DNA of 39,767 bases from Kordiimonas aquimaris (GTDB lineage Bacteria > Pseudomonadota > Alphaproteobacteria > Sphingomonadales > Kordiimonadaceae), in assembly GCF_025574485.1 (NCBI RefSeq), contig NZ_JAOBPO010000003.1, positions 1 through 39,767 of the forward strand, in the 5' to 3' direction. Both the position numbers and the translations under genes were made by a program. This document shows positions 1-7,588 of the stretch, piece after piece. The first letter of the stretch is position 1; each line of letters starts with the position of its first letter. The notes beneath the pieces are model-generated. The model was given only the letters and a program-made list of their open reading frames with translations. It was not told the origin of the DNA and did not search any database.

Positions 1-812
1 AGAACTGCCGATGGTGCCTGGTTTGCAATCGACAAGGCTTGTAGGCCAAGCTGTTGTCGTACCTGCAACGACTGCAGATCTGCACTTGCTTGTGCAAGGT
101 CGGCGTCTACAAGGTTACCAATACCAACTTCGATTGAGTCAGACAGTTGCGTTACAAACGTTTGCTGTAGCTCAAGTCGGTTTGAACCTGAACCCAATGC
201 AGACAGTGAGGTGTTAACGTTTGCAATTGACGCATCAATCGCCGTTACCGCTGCTGCAGCTTCTGTTTGTGTGTTAATGTCCTGAGTAGCAGTAATTGTT
301 ACGTTACCGCCACCAAGTGACAGATCTTGCGCACCGACTGTAATGGTGTTTGTACCACTATCATTGGTAATCGCTACAATCGCATCACCACCAGTGTTCA
401 CAACGTTAGTGCCGTTAAATTCGGCGTTCTGAACGATTGAAGTAATTTGATCACGCAGCTGCGTAAAATCATTGTTGAGTGCATTACGGCTGGCAGTATC
501 AAGACCGGAATCTGATGCAGCAACTGCATTTTGGCGCAGTTCGATCAATAGATCAGATACAGCTTCACCGGCGGCAAGAGCAACATCAATAGTTGACTGA
601 GCACGATCAAGTGAGGAGCTAACCGCATTTAGACCAGCAACTTCACTACGCAGTGTTTGCGCAATTGCGAATGTTGCAGCATCATCTGCAGCAGATGCAA
701 CACGAAGACCAGTGTTAATCTGAGTCTGAATAGTGCTTAATTGTGAGTTAGTGTTGTTTAGGTTTTGCAGCGCGAGGAACGCACCTGCATTGGTGTTTAC
801 TGAAAACGCCAT
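1..812 (-). CDS. flagellin (C-terminal end cut off by window edge)
   Basis: This gene encodes a flagellin, the filament subunit exported by the flagellar type III system. The minus-strand frame is open from the ATG at 812 to the window start, about 270 residues, so only a few C-terminal residues are missing. The N terminus begins MAFSVNTNAGAFLALQNLN, followed by a conserved D0/D1 helix with INTGLRVASAADDAA. The visible end carries QQLGLQALSIANQAP, the C-terminal D0 helix. There is almost no variable D2/D3 domain, as in other short alphaproteobacterial flagellins of about 275 residues. GGAG lies 7 bases before the ATG. A sigma-54 promoter lies at 882-898 and two small hairpins lie in the leader. 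It closely resembles the second flagellin at 15515-16345; flaF and flbT lie just upstream on the same strand. Confidence 0.95.
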   Translation of the reverse strand, partial: MAFSVNTNAGAFLALQNLNNTNSQLSTIQTQINTGLRVASAADDAATFAIAQTLRSEVAGLNAVSSSLDRAQSTIDVALAAGEAVSDLLIELRQNAVAASDSGLDTASRNALNNDFTQLRDQITSIVQNAEFNGTNVVNTGGDAIVAITNDSGTNTITVGAQDLSLGGGNVTITATQDINTQTEAAAAVTAIDASIANVNTSLSALGSGSNRLELQQTFVTQLSDSIEVGIGNLVDADLAQASADLQSLQVRQQLGLQALSIANQAPSAV

Positions 813-839
813 TATGTATCTCCATTCTGAGAGTTGTAT

Positions 840-869
840 GAGCCTTTTGCTCTAGAAGCTTTTTGCTTC
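840..869 (-). other. tandem hairpins in flagellin 1 leader RNA
   Basis: On the minus strand the leader between the predicted start site (near 871) and the ATG at 812 contains two perfect short stem-loops: GAAGC-AAAAA-GCTTC (869 to 855) and GAGC-AAAAG-GCTC (852 to 840). Both have A-rich five-base loops. FlbT is known in Caulobacter to act on the 5' leader of flagellin mRNA, and flbT is encoded nearby, so these stems are candidate targets. That link is inference. Confidence 0.45.
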
Positions 870-881
870 CGAACAGACATA

Positions 882-898
882 CGCAGACAGTGTGCCAA
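882..898 (-). promoter_or_regulatory. sigma-54 promoter of flagellin 1
   Basis: Reading the minus strand, TTGGCACACTGTCTGCG has the invariant GG (896-895) and GC (884-883) separated by exactly 10 bases, the sigma-54 -24/-12 geometry. It lies about 70 bases before the flagellin ATG. Late flagellar genes of Caulobacter-type alphaproteobacteria use such promoters with the activator FlbD. Confidence 0.85.
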
Positions 899-1025
899 TT
901 TTTCTTACCGCCACAAAAAATAGATAACTATCTGTTTTTATTGAATTAAATAAAATTTAAAGCTTTTACATTCAAATTTTGATACGGCAAAAAATACCGA
1001 GTAGGAAAATTTTGCAGTAAATTGC

Positions 1026-1060
1026 CGGGAAAAATGTGCCTAACGGGAATAATTTGCCTA
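1026..1060 (-). repeat. 17-bp tandem direct repeat, candidate activator sites
   Basis: On the minus strand TAGGCAAATTATTCCCG (1060 to 1044) is followed after one base by TAGGCACATTTTTCCCG (1042 to 1026). The copies match at 15 of 17 positions with an 18-bp period. They sit about 130-165 bp upstream of the flagellin 1 sigma-54 promoter, a typical enhancer distance. Related GGCAAAT motifs lie upstream of other sigma-54 promoters in the window. Confidence 0.6.
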
Positions 1061-1089
1061 TGGCGAGGCATGCATACAAAGGTATTGGT

Positions 1090-1111
1090 TACATTACATG
1101 TGTGTAATGTA
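1090..1111. repeat. inverted repeat between flaF and flagellin 1
   Basis: TACATTAC and GTAATGTA form a perfect 8-bp inverted repeat around a 6-base loop. It is AT-rich and is not followed by a T-tract on either strand, so it is a poor intrinsic terminator. It may be an operator or a weak 3' stem of the flbT-flaF mRNA. Confidence 0.35.
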
Positions 1112-1155
1112 CTTATATAAGGATATTAAAGTCAGTACTTTGAAAGCGTGAAGGG

Positions 1156-1626
1156 TTATAGAACTGCGTTAATTGCAGTATTAATGTTTGTTTGATTGTT
1201 TGACCGAGAGTTTTCTTGCCCTCTAGTATCGGCTGCGGTTTCAGGCTGTGATGCATTTGATGAATTAGCTTGAAGTTTTGCTTGGTCGGCAAGTCCGTCC
1301 ATAATCATTTTATTTACGTCAATAAGGGCTTCAACTTTTCCCTGGCCGCGCATTACAAGTGAGGTGTGTTTGGAAGCCCATATAGACAAAGATATTATAC
1401 TGGCGCGCAGATCATCAGGCAGGCCGTTACCTTTTGCGCCGCAGTCACTGGAGAAAACTGACCACATACGCCTGTTCCAGTCCAAGGCTTCTATGGTGCG
1501 CTTGTCGGTGCACTCCAAGTCTTTTACGCTCATCAATGCGTTTGTAACCTGCGCAAAGAGTCTATACTCAATTTGACTTGATGTTTCCGTAGTTGTTTGG
1601 GCTTTCTTGTATGCTTGATAAGACAT
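1156..1626 (-). CDS. flaF: flagellar biosynthesis regulator FlaF
   Basis: FlaF is an alphaproteobacterial cytoplasmic factor required for flagellin synthesis and secretion, acting opposite to FlbT. Family hallmarks are visible: an early SYQAYKKAQ, then EYRLFAQVTNALM, ALDWNRRMWSVFSSDC, RASIISLSIWASKHTS and LIDVNKMIMDGLA. The ATG at 1626 is preferred over the TTG at 1629 because GGGAAA lies a suitable distance upstream; this gives 156 residues. Homologues are usually about 110-125 residues. The extra ~38 residues form an Asn/Ser/Gln-rich tail that looks disordered. The gene lies 19 bases after flbT and probably shares its transcript. Confidence 0.93.
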   Translation of the reverse strand: MSYQAYKKAQTTTETSSQIEYRLFAQVTNALMSVKDLECTDKRTIEALDWNRRMWSVFSSDCGAKGNGLPDDLRASIISLSIWASKHTSLVMRGQGKVEALIDVNKMIMDGLADQAKLQANSSNASQPETAADTRGQENSRSNNQTNINTAINAVL

Positions 1627-1645
1627 CAAATTTCCCGCGTTTCAG

Positions 1646-2044
1646 TTATCCAGTTTCGCCCCCAATACGGCTTGTTTCGAAATCAATTATCTTCTTACAG
1701 GTCATCAGTGCCTTATAATAATTTTTGTCCATCACATCTCGACTGATTTTTACACAGTCATTGATTGCATCCGGATTACTTATCGCACTCATAAACTCAG
1801 TCATGCGCAAAACAAATTCATCATAGTATTTGTTGTTATTTGCTTGATCCATGTACATCAACATAATCGGAAAATAGATCCGCTTAGCTGGTGAGTTAAC
1901 GTTTTCTTCCTGTAAAATGTCCTTTTCTCGAAGAATAGAAGCCTTATTGTGAACAATTAAAGTCGCTCGTCTGTCAGCGTTTGCAATTACTGCGCCATTT
2001 ATCACCAGTTTTTCGTCTGGCTTTAAAGAAAGTTTCAATGCCAT
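1646..2044 (-). CDS. flbT: flagellin mRNA regulator FlbT
   Basis: FlbT is a post-transcriptional regulator of flagellin; in Caulobacter it represses flagellin translation and destabilises the mRNA through its 5' leader. The 132-residue sequence aligns along its length with the family: MALKLSLKPDEKLVINGAV, ADRRATLIVHNKASILREKDI, AKRIYFPIMLMYMD and YYKALMTCKKIIDFE. GGGAGG lies 6 bases before the ATG. No convincing sigma-54 or CtrA site was found directly upstream on this strand. The flbT-flaF-flagellin order, and the head-to-head position with the glycosylation operon at 2284, parallels flagellin regions of other alphaproteobacteria. Confidence 0.95.
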   Translation of the reverse strand: MALKLSLKPDEKLVINGAVIANADRRATLIVHNKASILREKDILQEENVNSPAKRIYFPIMLMYMDQANNNKYYDEFVLRMTEFMSAISNPDAINDCVKISRDVMDKNYYKALMTCKKIIDFETSRIGGETG

Positions 2045-2077
2045 TCCGGCCTCCCAATTTTTCTGGTTGCTAGTACC

Positions 2078-2097
2078 AATTTGCCTACCAGTGGTAA
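2078..2097. promoter_or_regulatory. candidate activator site in flbT/flmG intergenic region
   Basis: AATTTGCCTA (2078-2087) repeats ten bases of the tandem motif found before flagellin 1. It overlaps a perfect inverted repeat, TACCA-G-TGGTA (2086-2096). It lies about 105 bp upstream of the sigma-54 promoter at 2192, so it could bind the bEBP activator. The binding protein is inferred. Confidence 0.4.
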
Positions 2098-2191
2098 TTT
2101 ACAGCACAAGCTTGCGCAAATTACTATCGTTGAATGCGTTTTTCTATTTGCATAACAAGCGTTATCGCAGGTTTCATGCCAATAAGGTAGT

Positions 2192-2207
2192 TGGCACTCA
2201 CTTTGCA
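2192..2207 (+). promoter_or_regulatory. sigma-54 promoter of glycosylation operon
   Basis: TGGCACTCACTTTGCA matches the sigma-54 consensus closely: GG at 2193-2194, exactly 10 bases, GC at 2205-2206. Transcription would start near 2218, about 70 bases before the first gene of the plus-strand operon. Confidence 0.85.
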
Positions 2208-2283
2208 ATGACAAGGATATAGTTTGACTATTATGTTAAATGAACATGATGAAACACGTTAACAATGTATGACGTAAGCTCTT

Positions 2284-4035
2284 GTGGAGATGATTTTGTC
2301 AGCAGCAAGAATGAAAAATGGACAAGTTAGTACTGCTGCTATGCGTAGTAAGCAGGAAAAAGTCACGTTCAGAAAAACCAACACATCAATAAAAGACGTA
2401 AGACGTGCAATAAAACTTGGGCATAAACATGCGAGCGACGAAGAATGGGCTGAAGCAGTAAAGCATCTGGTTATTGCTTGGGATGCAATGCCTGATGATA
2501 TTTCTATACTGACGCTACTTGCACATTCGCTCGTTCAGCTAGGTGTTAGAGATCATGCTCTCGCCGTTCTTGAGCGGGCGTTGAGAGTAAATGAACCTAC
2601 CGTTGAATTAATAGACGTCATTCAACGCTTGGCATTGGACATGGGTTTTTTCGATATTGCGATTAAACTATGCGCTCAACTTATTCAAATGGCACCACGT
2701 GTACCGGGGTACTATGTACAAATGGCCACAGCATATAGTAGTTTGGGTCGGTATGATGAAAGCATCAATATGCTACAGGCAGCTATTCCATTGTTTCCGG
2801 AAAGCGCTGATCTCTGGAATGTTTTGGCCACTCAGGTTCGTGAACGTGATGGATTGGATGCTGCGGATGTATTCTTTGAAGAGGCACTGCGTCTTGATCC
2901 AAATAACTATAAGGTTATCAACAACTATTCCATATCATTCACGCGGCGTAATCAATTCGACAAAGCGCTTGAGTTAGCTTTAAGAGCAACTGAACACAAT
3001 AAAGACCTCCCTGATCCTCATATCGGTGCTGCGCTTTTGCTTTTCATGAAAGGTGAGATGCAGGAAGCATGGAAGCATTATGCATACCGTCAGGATGTAC
3101 GCCGAAGAGCAAACCAATCACAGATATATACGCACAAACTTGACCAGTGGCAGGGGGAGCCTCTTAAAGATAAGACGATATTTGTTACTGCAGAGCAGGG
3201 AATTGGCGATGAAGTTATGTGGGGAAGTTATCTGCCACATATATATAAAGAAGCAAAAAAGTTAATAATTGGGTGTGACCCAAGGCTTGTAAGTATTTAT
3301 CAACGCCGTTTCCCAGACGCGATTGTCGCACGGTATGCTGATAAAATTATGTCTGGGTATCGTTACCGCAGTTTCCCTGATGTTGAATATAAAATGAAGA
3401 GCGGCGATTTGGATATTGATTACTATATCCCTGTGGCATCAATAGCCTCGTTTGCATGGCATACAAGTGATGATATTCGCCCACCTTCAGATGGATATTT
3501 GACTCCATGTCCACAATTGACTGAAACGTTTAAAGAAAAACTAGGTTCAATAAGTCATAAGCCTAAAATAGGTATTGCCTGGCGTAGTGGCCTTATGACG
3601 TCGTCCCGAAACTATCTATATGCGTCAATTGAAGCATTGGGGCCGATATTTGCATTGTCTGATAAAGTTGACTTTATAAACGTACAATACGGAGACGTTG
3701 CAAATGAATTGGCGTTGGCTGAAAAACTGCACGGTGTAAAAATTCATGATTTTCCCGATGTCGACCTGAAGGCAGACATCGAAGCCAACTTGGCTATTAT
3801 GTCTGAATGCGACCTGGTTATTTCTTCATGCTCGGCGCCAGGTATGTTTGCCATGTCTGTTGGTACGCCAACTCTTCTTATGTCAGGCTCAACACCTTGG
3901 TGGCAGTTTGGTCATGATAACATTGTTCCGTTTGCTGCGGATGCTGAAATCATAACCAATACAGGCGACACTGACTGGGAAGATATCGTTCTGCGGTTAA
4001 GCGAACGCGTTAATCAACGATTAGCAAGTTTGTAG
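2284..4035 (+). CDS. flmG: TPR-glycosyltransferase, FlmG-like flagellin glycosyltransferase
   Basis: This protein probably transfers a nonulosonic acid sugar to flagellin. The 583-residue protein has TPR repeats over roughly residues 40-260 (for example AEAVKHLVIAWDAMPDD, ALAVLERALRVN, DAADVFFEEALRLDPNN) and a C-terminal GT-B-like half with KIGIAWRSG, CDLVISSCSAPGMFAMSVGTP and STPWWQFGHD. Caulobacter FlmG has the same architecture and nearly the same length; there the TPR half binds flagellin. The start is uncertain: GTG at 2284, ATG at 2290 and ATG at 2311 are in frame and none has an ideal ribosome site. It is first in the operon behind a sigma-54 promoter and lies beside flbT-flaF-flagellin, which supports the role. 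A general GT9/GT41-like enzyme is the alternative. Confidence 0.8.
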   Translation: MEMILSAARMKNGQVSTAAMRSKQEKVTFRKTNTSIKDVRRAIKLGHKHASDEEWAEAVKHLVIAWDAMPDDISILTLLAHSLVQLGVRDHALAVLERALRVNEPTVELIDVIQRLALDMGFFDIAIKLCAQLIQMAPRVPGYYVQMATAYSSLGRYDESINMLQAAIPLFPESADLWNVLATQVRERDGLDAADVFFEEALRLDPNNYKVINNYSISFTRRNQFDKALELALRATEHNKDLPDPHIGAALLLFMKGEMQEAWKHYAYRQDVRRRANQSQIYTHKLDQWQGEPLKDKTIFVTAEQGIGDEVMWGSYLPHIYKEAKKLIIGCDPRLVSIYQRRFPDAIVARYADKIMSGYRYRSFPDVEYKMKSGDLDIDYYIPVASIASFAWHTSDDIRPPSDGYLTPCPQLTETFKEKLGSISHKPKIGIAWRSGLMTSSRNYLYASIEALGPIFALSDKVDFINVQYGDVANELALAEKLHGVKIHDFPDVDLKADIEANLAIMSECDLVISSCSAPGMFAMSVGTPTLLMSGSTPWWQFGHDNIVPFAADAEIITNTGDTDWEDIVLRLSERVNQRLASL

Positions 4036-4048
4036 CGAGGTATTGATA

Positions 4049-4915
4049 GTGGCCAACAACCCCTTTTTTATATCAGAAGTTTCGAGCAACCACGCTCAGG
4101 ATTTGAATCGTTGTATTGACTTTATCAACCGTTCTGCTGCTATCGGATGCGATGCGGTAAAGTTTCAGTTGTTTAAGTTAGATCAATTATTTGCTCCAGA
4201 AATTTTAGCAAAAAGCGCTGAGCATCGCTCCCGGCGTAGTTGGGAGCTTCCTGTTGAGTTTTTACCCGAACTCAGTGCTGCATCACATACGGCTGGTATC
4301 CAGTTTTCTTGTACGCCTTTTTACTTGGAAGCGGTTGAAGAACTGCTGCCATATGTGGATTTCTATAAGATTGCGTCTTATGAATTGCCTTGGGATGCTC
4401 TTATCGAAGCTTGCGCGAAAACAGGTAAGCCGCTCGTATTATCGACTGGTATGGCGACCCTTGATGAAGTTATTCATGCACGAGATGTTTTTGTCAGTGC
4501 AGGCGGTAAGAATTTAACGCTGCTGCACTGTGTGTCTGGATATCCAGTGAAACCGGCAGATTGTAACCTTGCAGCGATTGAAACTATTCGGGATGTAACA
4601 TCATGTGCCGTTGGCTGGTCAGACCATTCTCGCGACGCCCGTGTGGTTAACCACGCGATTGATAAATGGAGCGCAAGCATGATTGAGTTCCATCTTGATT
4701 TAGACGAGCAGGGCGCTGAATACAAAACAGGTCATTGTTGGCTGCCTGATGAAATAGCGCCGGTTATTGCGTGGCAAACCGTGAAAGCAGAAGCGGATGG
4801 TATGGGAGTTAAAGCACCAACCAAGGCGGAAATTGATGACCGTCCATGGCGTGCTGACCCTTCTGATGGTTTGAGGCCTTTACGAGAGCTGAGGGCAACA
4901 TGGCAAGCAAAGTAA
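4049..4915 (+). CDS. pseI: NeuB-family nonulosonate synthase (PseI-like), lacking SAF domain
   Basis: NeuB-family enzymes condense a 6-deoxy hexosamine or ManNAc-type sugar with phosphoenolpyruvate to give a nine-carbon acid. The TIM-barrel signatures are present: FISEVSSNHAQDL near the start, AIGCDAVKFQLFK, FSCTPFYLEAVEEL, VDFYKIASYEL, KPLVLSTGMATLDEV, LLHCVSGYPVK and VGWSDHS. The GTG at 4049 is chosen because GAGG lies 9 bases upstream; the in-frame TTG at 4043 is too close. The resulting 288 residues stop after the barrel, so the C-terminal antifreeze-like SAF domain of typical NeuB/PseI (about 340-350 residues) is absent. The gene starts 13 bases after flmG and its end overlaps the next gene. 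Confidence 0.85.
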   Translation: MANNPFFISEVSSNHAQDLNRCIDFINRSAAIGCDAVKFQLFKLDQLFAPEILAKSAEHRSRRSWELPVEFLPELSAASHTAGIQFSCTPFYLEAVEELLPYVDFYKIASYELPWDALIEACAKTGKPLVLSTGMATLDEVIHARDVFVSAGGKNLTLLHCVSGYPVKPADCNLAAIETIRDVTSCAVGWSDHSRDARVVNHAIDKWSASMIEFHLDLDEQGAEYKTGHCWLPDEIAPVIAWQTVKAEADGMGVKAPTKAEIDDRPWRADPSDGLRPLRELRATWQAK

Positions 4916-6654
4916 TCGCAATTATAGGCGCTCGATTAGGGTCTAGCAGGCTGCCTGGCAAACAACTGCTACCACTTGTTGGTAAACCATTAATTGCGCG
5001 CCTAGTTGACCGGTTGCAATCTGTTGCAGAAATTGAAGAAATTGTCATTGCCACAACTGCAAGCGATGAAAATATACCATTATGTGAATGGGCAAAAAGT
5101 TATGGTACCCATGTTTTTGCCTGGGGCGGCGATGAGGATGACCTTGTTGGCCGTGTAGATGCCGTTGTTAAAGAATATGATGCAACAACATTTGTATATG
5201 TATGCGGTGATTGTCCTATGGTTGAACCTTCAACTATTAGCGCGCTTCTTAGACAATCAATAAGTATGCCTTCTGATGGCATTGCAAAGTTAAAACCATC
5301 ACATTCTGGTCTGCCTTTTATCCATGAAGGCTTCGATGTGTTTAATCTAAACTTTTGGCGGTCGATGGTTTCTGTCGCACATGAGCCATTTGAACGTGAG
5401 CATATTGGAGCGGTTTATCATCATTTAAATAAAGTGGAGCCGAGTGAGGTTGCTTACCTGACTGAAGATCAAGCCTATGCTGAGTTTCAGCACCGCCTTT
5501 CAGTTGATACGCCAGACGACTATGCCTTTATGACACGTGTATACAATGAATGGTACTGTGATCACGCAGATAATACGCTAGTGGATCTCAAGTGGCTTAT
5601 TCATAAGTTAAAGTCTGAACCGGAGTTGGTGGCGATCAATGCTAACGTAAGACAAAAAACGGTTCATGATACAGCTCTTCGTGTTGCTATATTATGTGAG
5701 GCGGGACCACAATTGGGCTTGGGGCATCTTACGCGATCATGTGTCGTTGCATCAGCACTCAAAAATCAAATAAGTGCGGATGTAAATCTCTTCATAAAAG
5801 CCGATCCATTTTCTTTTAAAGAACTGGATTATGTGAAGCATAATTACGTTAGAAATTTCAGTAGTATACGTGATATTTATGATGTTGTTATTCTGGATTT
5901 AAAAGCAATAGATCACCATACAAATTCGTTGCTTGGAAAGCTCAATGATCAAACATTAATTGTTGGCGTTGATATTCAGGCTATGAATGCGGACTTATTT
6001 GACTTGGTATGGATGCCATCTGTTCATGTCCCTCAAAAGCTTATTAAGTCTGCAGGCACACGACTGCGTTATGGAATGTCGTGTTACCTTTTGCGTGATC
6101 CAAATCAAGTTTCCTGCCGCCCTGACATGATTAAAGAGAAGTCGGTCATCGTTTTAACTGGTGGTGCTGACCCGATTGGTTTGTCTCAAACATTACCTGA
6201 ACAAATCAGAAATGTGCTGGCGGACGATACTAAAATTACTTGGGTACGTGGTCCGTATGCAAATGAACCAAATATTGATACAAACCGAGAAAATTTCGTT
6301 GTTCTAAACGCACCAGAGGGCTTGCACGGAATTATTAGTGAGCACACGTACAGCTTATGCGTTTACGGTGTCACCTTTTATGAATGTTTGCGCGCTGGTG
6401 TCCCTACTGTTGTTTTTGATCCGATAGGCGCTGCCACCAAGGAAGAATGGACGTTACTGAAAGAGCTGTTACCCGAGTTAGTGGCTGATGACATTGACGA
6501 TGCTTTTGAGAAACTGAATAAGCTCAATGCCAATGGATATGATAGAGGTTTAAGCGAGATTGCTGAAAAACTGGCAGATGGTCCAAACAGCTTTGCCGAC
6601 ACGGTAAAAACATTTCACACTGAAAAACGGAAGCTTCAACATGCAACAGCGTGA
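4900..6654 (+). CDS. bifunctional PseF-like cytidylyltransferase + PseG-like hydrolase
   Basis: Two pathway steps appear fused in 584 residues. Residues 1-245 are a SpsF/CMP-sugar nucleotidyltransferase domain, with IIGARLGSSRLPGK (8-21) and GDCPMVEP (103-110); this would activate the nonulosonic acid with CMP. Residues 259-575 are PseG-like, with AGPQLGLGHLTRS (268-280), whose H276 corresponds to the catalytic His of PseG, and a UDP-sugar-binding half with VLTGGADP and YGVTFYECLRAGVPTVVFDP. PseG removes UDP from the 2,4-diamino sugar before the PseI step. The gene overlaps its upstream neighbour by 16 bases and its downstream one by 14. Substrate identity is inferred from context. Confidence 0.85.
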   Translation: MASKVIAIIGARLGSSRLPGKQLLPLVGKPLIARLVDRLQSVAEIEEIVIATTASDENIPLCEWAKSYGTHVFAWGGDEDDLVGRVDAVVKEYDATTFVYVCGDCPMVEPSTISALLRQSISMPSDGIAKLKPSHSGLPFIHEGFDVFNLNFWRSMVSVAHEPFEREHIGAVYHHLNKVEPSEVAYLTEDQAYAEFQHRLSVDTPDDYAFMTRVYNEWYCDHADNTLVDLKWLIHKLKSEPELVAINANVRQKTVHDTALRVAILCEAGPQLGLGHLTRSCVVASALKNQISADVNLFIKADPFSFKELDYVKHNYVRNFSSIRDIYDVVILDLKAIDHHTNSLLGKLNDQTLIVGVDIQAMNADLFDLVWMPSVHVPQKLIKSAGTRLRYGMSCYLLRDPNQVSCRPDMIKEKSVIVLTGGADPIGLSQTLPEQIRNVLADDTKITWVRGPYANEPNIDTNRENFVVLNAPEGLHGIISEHTYSLCVYGVTFYECLRAGVPTVVFDPIGAATKEEWTLLKELLPELVADDIDDAFEKLNKLNANGYDRGLSEIAEKLADGPNSFADTVKTFHTEKRKLQHATA

Positions 6655-7588
6655 ATGGCACAGTCCGTTATATGGGGAGCATGTTGGCGCTGTCCTTGAT
6701 CAACATGATGAAATTGAAATTGTGGCATGTAAAAATTGCGGATTTGCGCATGTTATACCAATACCTGCGGCTGAGGCAGTTGAAGCTTTCTATCAGGAAG
6801 ATTTTTACCAGACAGAAAAGTCACGTTATTTGGAAGAAGCACGTGAGGACTTTGAATGGAAAGCTACAGAATTTAACCTTCGGGTGAAGATCGCGAATAG
6901 TTTGCTAGGTCGCGGCGCTGGTCGGGTACTTGATATTGGGTGCGGACCTGGTGATTTTCTGAAGGTAGCGCAAGATGCAGGCTGGGATGCTGTTGGTATA
7001 GAACCTTCACCGATCGCGGCTAAATATGCCAAAGAGCGCGGGCTTAATGTTATAAATGGGTTCTTTGACGCAGAAGCTTCAACAAAATTAGGGCAATTCG
7101 ACTTTATCCATCTAAGCGAAGTTTTAGAACATATCGCAGAACCAATTAAACTTATTACTCTTGCAGAGAAGCTGTTGAATCCAGGCGGTGTACTTTGTGT
7201 GTCAGTTCCTAATGATTACAATGCTTTACAACTTGCCGCAGTACAAAATTCTGGAAAGAAAAAATGGTGGATCGTTCCTGACCATCACCTGAATTATTTT
7301 AATTTTGACAGTCTTGCTAGCACAATTGAGCAATGCGGCCTGACAGTTCGGCAACGATTAACAAATTTTCCTATGGAACTCTTTTTGCTCATGGGCCAAG
7401 ATTACACAAAAGACCCCAAACTAGGTCGTGAATTGCATGGGTTACGCAAGAATTTGGATATTAACCTTGCGACGGTTGATGTTGACGTGATGCTTAAGTT
7501 TTATGAAAGCCTTGCTCAAGCAAATATGGGTCGTCTTGCAATTGTTTTTGCAACTAAACCTTATCCCATGAAAGGTGCTGAGTTATGA
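6641..7588 (+). CDS. class I SAM-dependent methyltransferase
   Basis: The 315-residue protein has a small N-terminal segment with a CKNCGF zinc-knuckle-like motif and then a Rossmann-type methyltransferase domain. The SAM-binding motif I is RVLDIGCGPGDFL, followed by GIEPSPIAAKYAKERG (acidic loop after strand 2), FDFIHLSEVLEHI (motif IV region) and LLNPGGVLCVSVPN. This is the Methyltransf_11/UbiE-type fold seen with sugar biosynthesis clusters. It overlaps both neighbours, with ATGA at its end, implying translational coupling. It may O-, N- or C-methylate the flagellar sugar; the substrate is not readable from the sequence. Confidence 0.88.
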   Translation: MQQREWHSPLYGEHVGAVLDQHDEIEIVACKNCGFAHVIPIPAAEAVEAFYQEDFYQTEKSRYLEEAREDFEWKATEFNLRVKIANSLLGRGAGRVLDIGCGPGDFLKVAQDAGWDAVGIEPSPIAAKYAKERGLNVINGFFDAEASTKLGQFDFIHLSEVLEHIAEPIKLITLAEKLLNPGGVLCVSVPNDYNALQLAAVQNSGKKKWWIVPDHHLNYFNFDSLASTIEQCGLTVRQRLTNFPMELFLLMGQDYTKDPKLGRELHGLRKNLDINLATVDVDVMLKFYESLAQANMGRLAIVFATKPYPMKGAEL

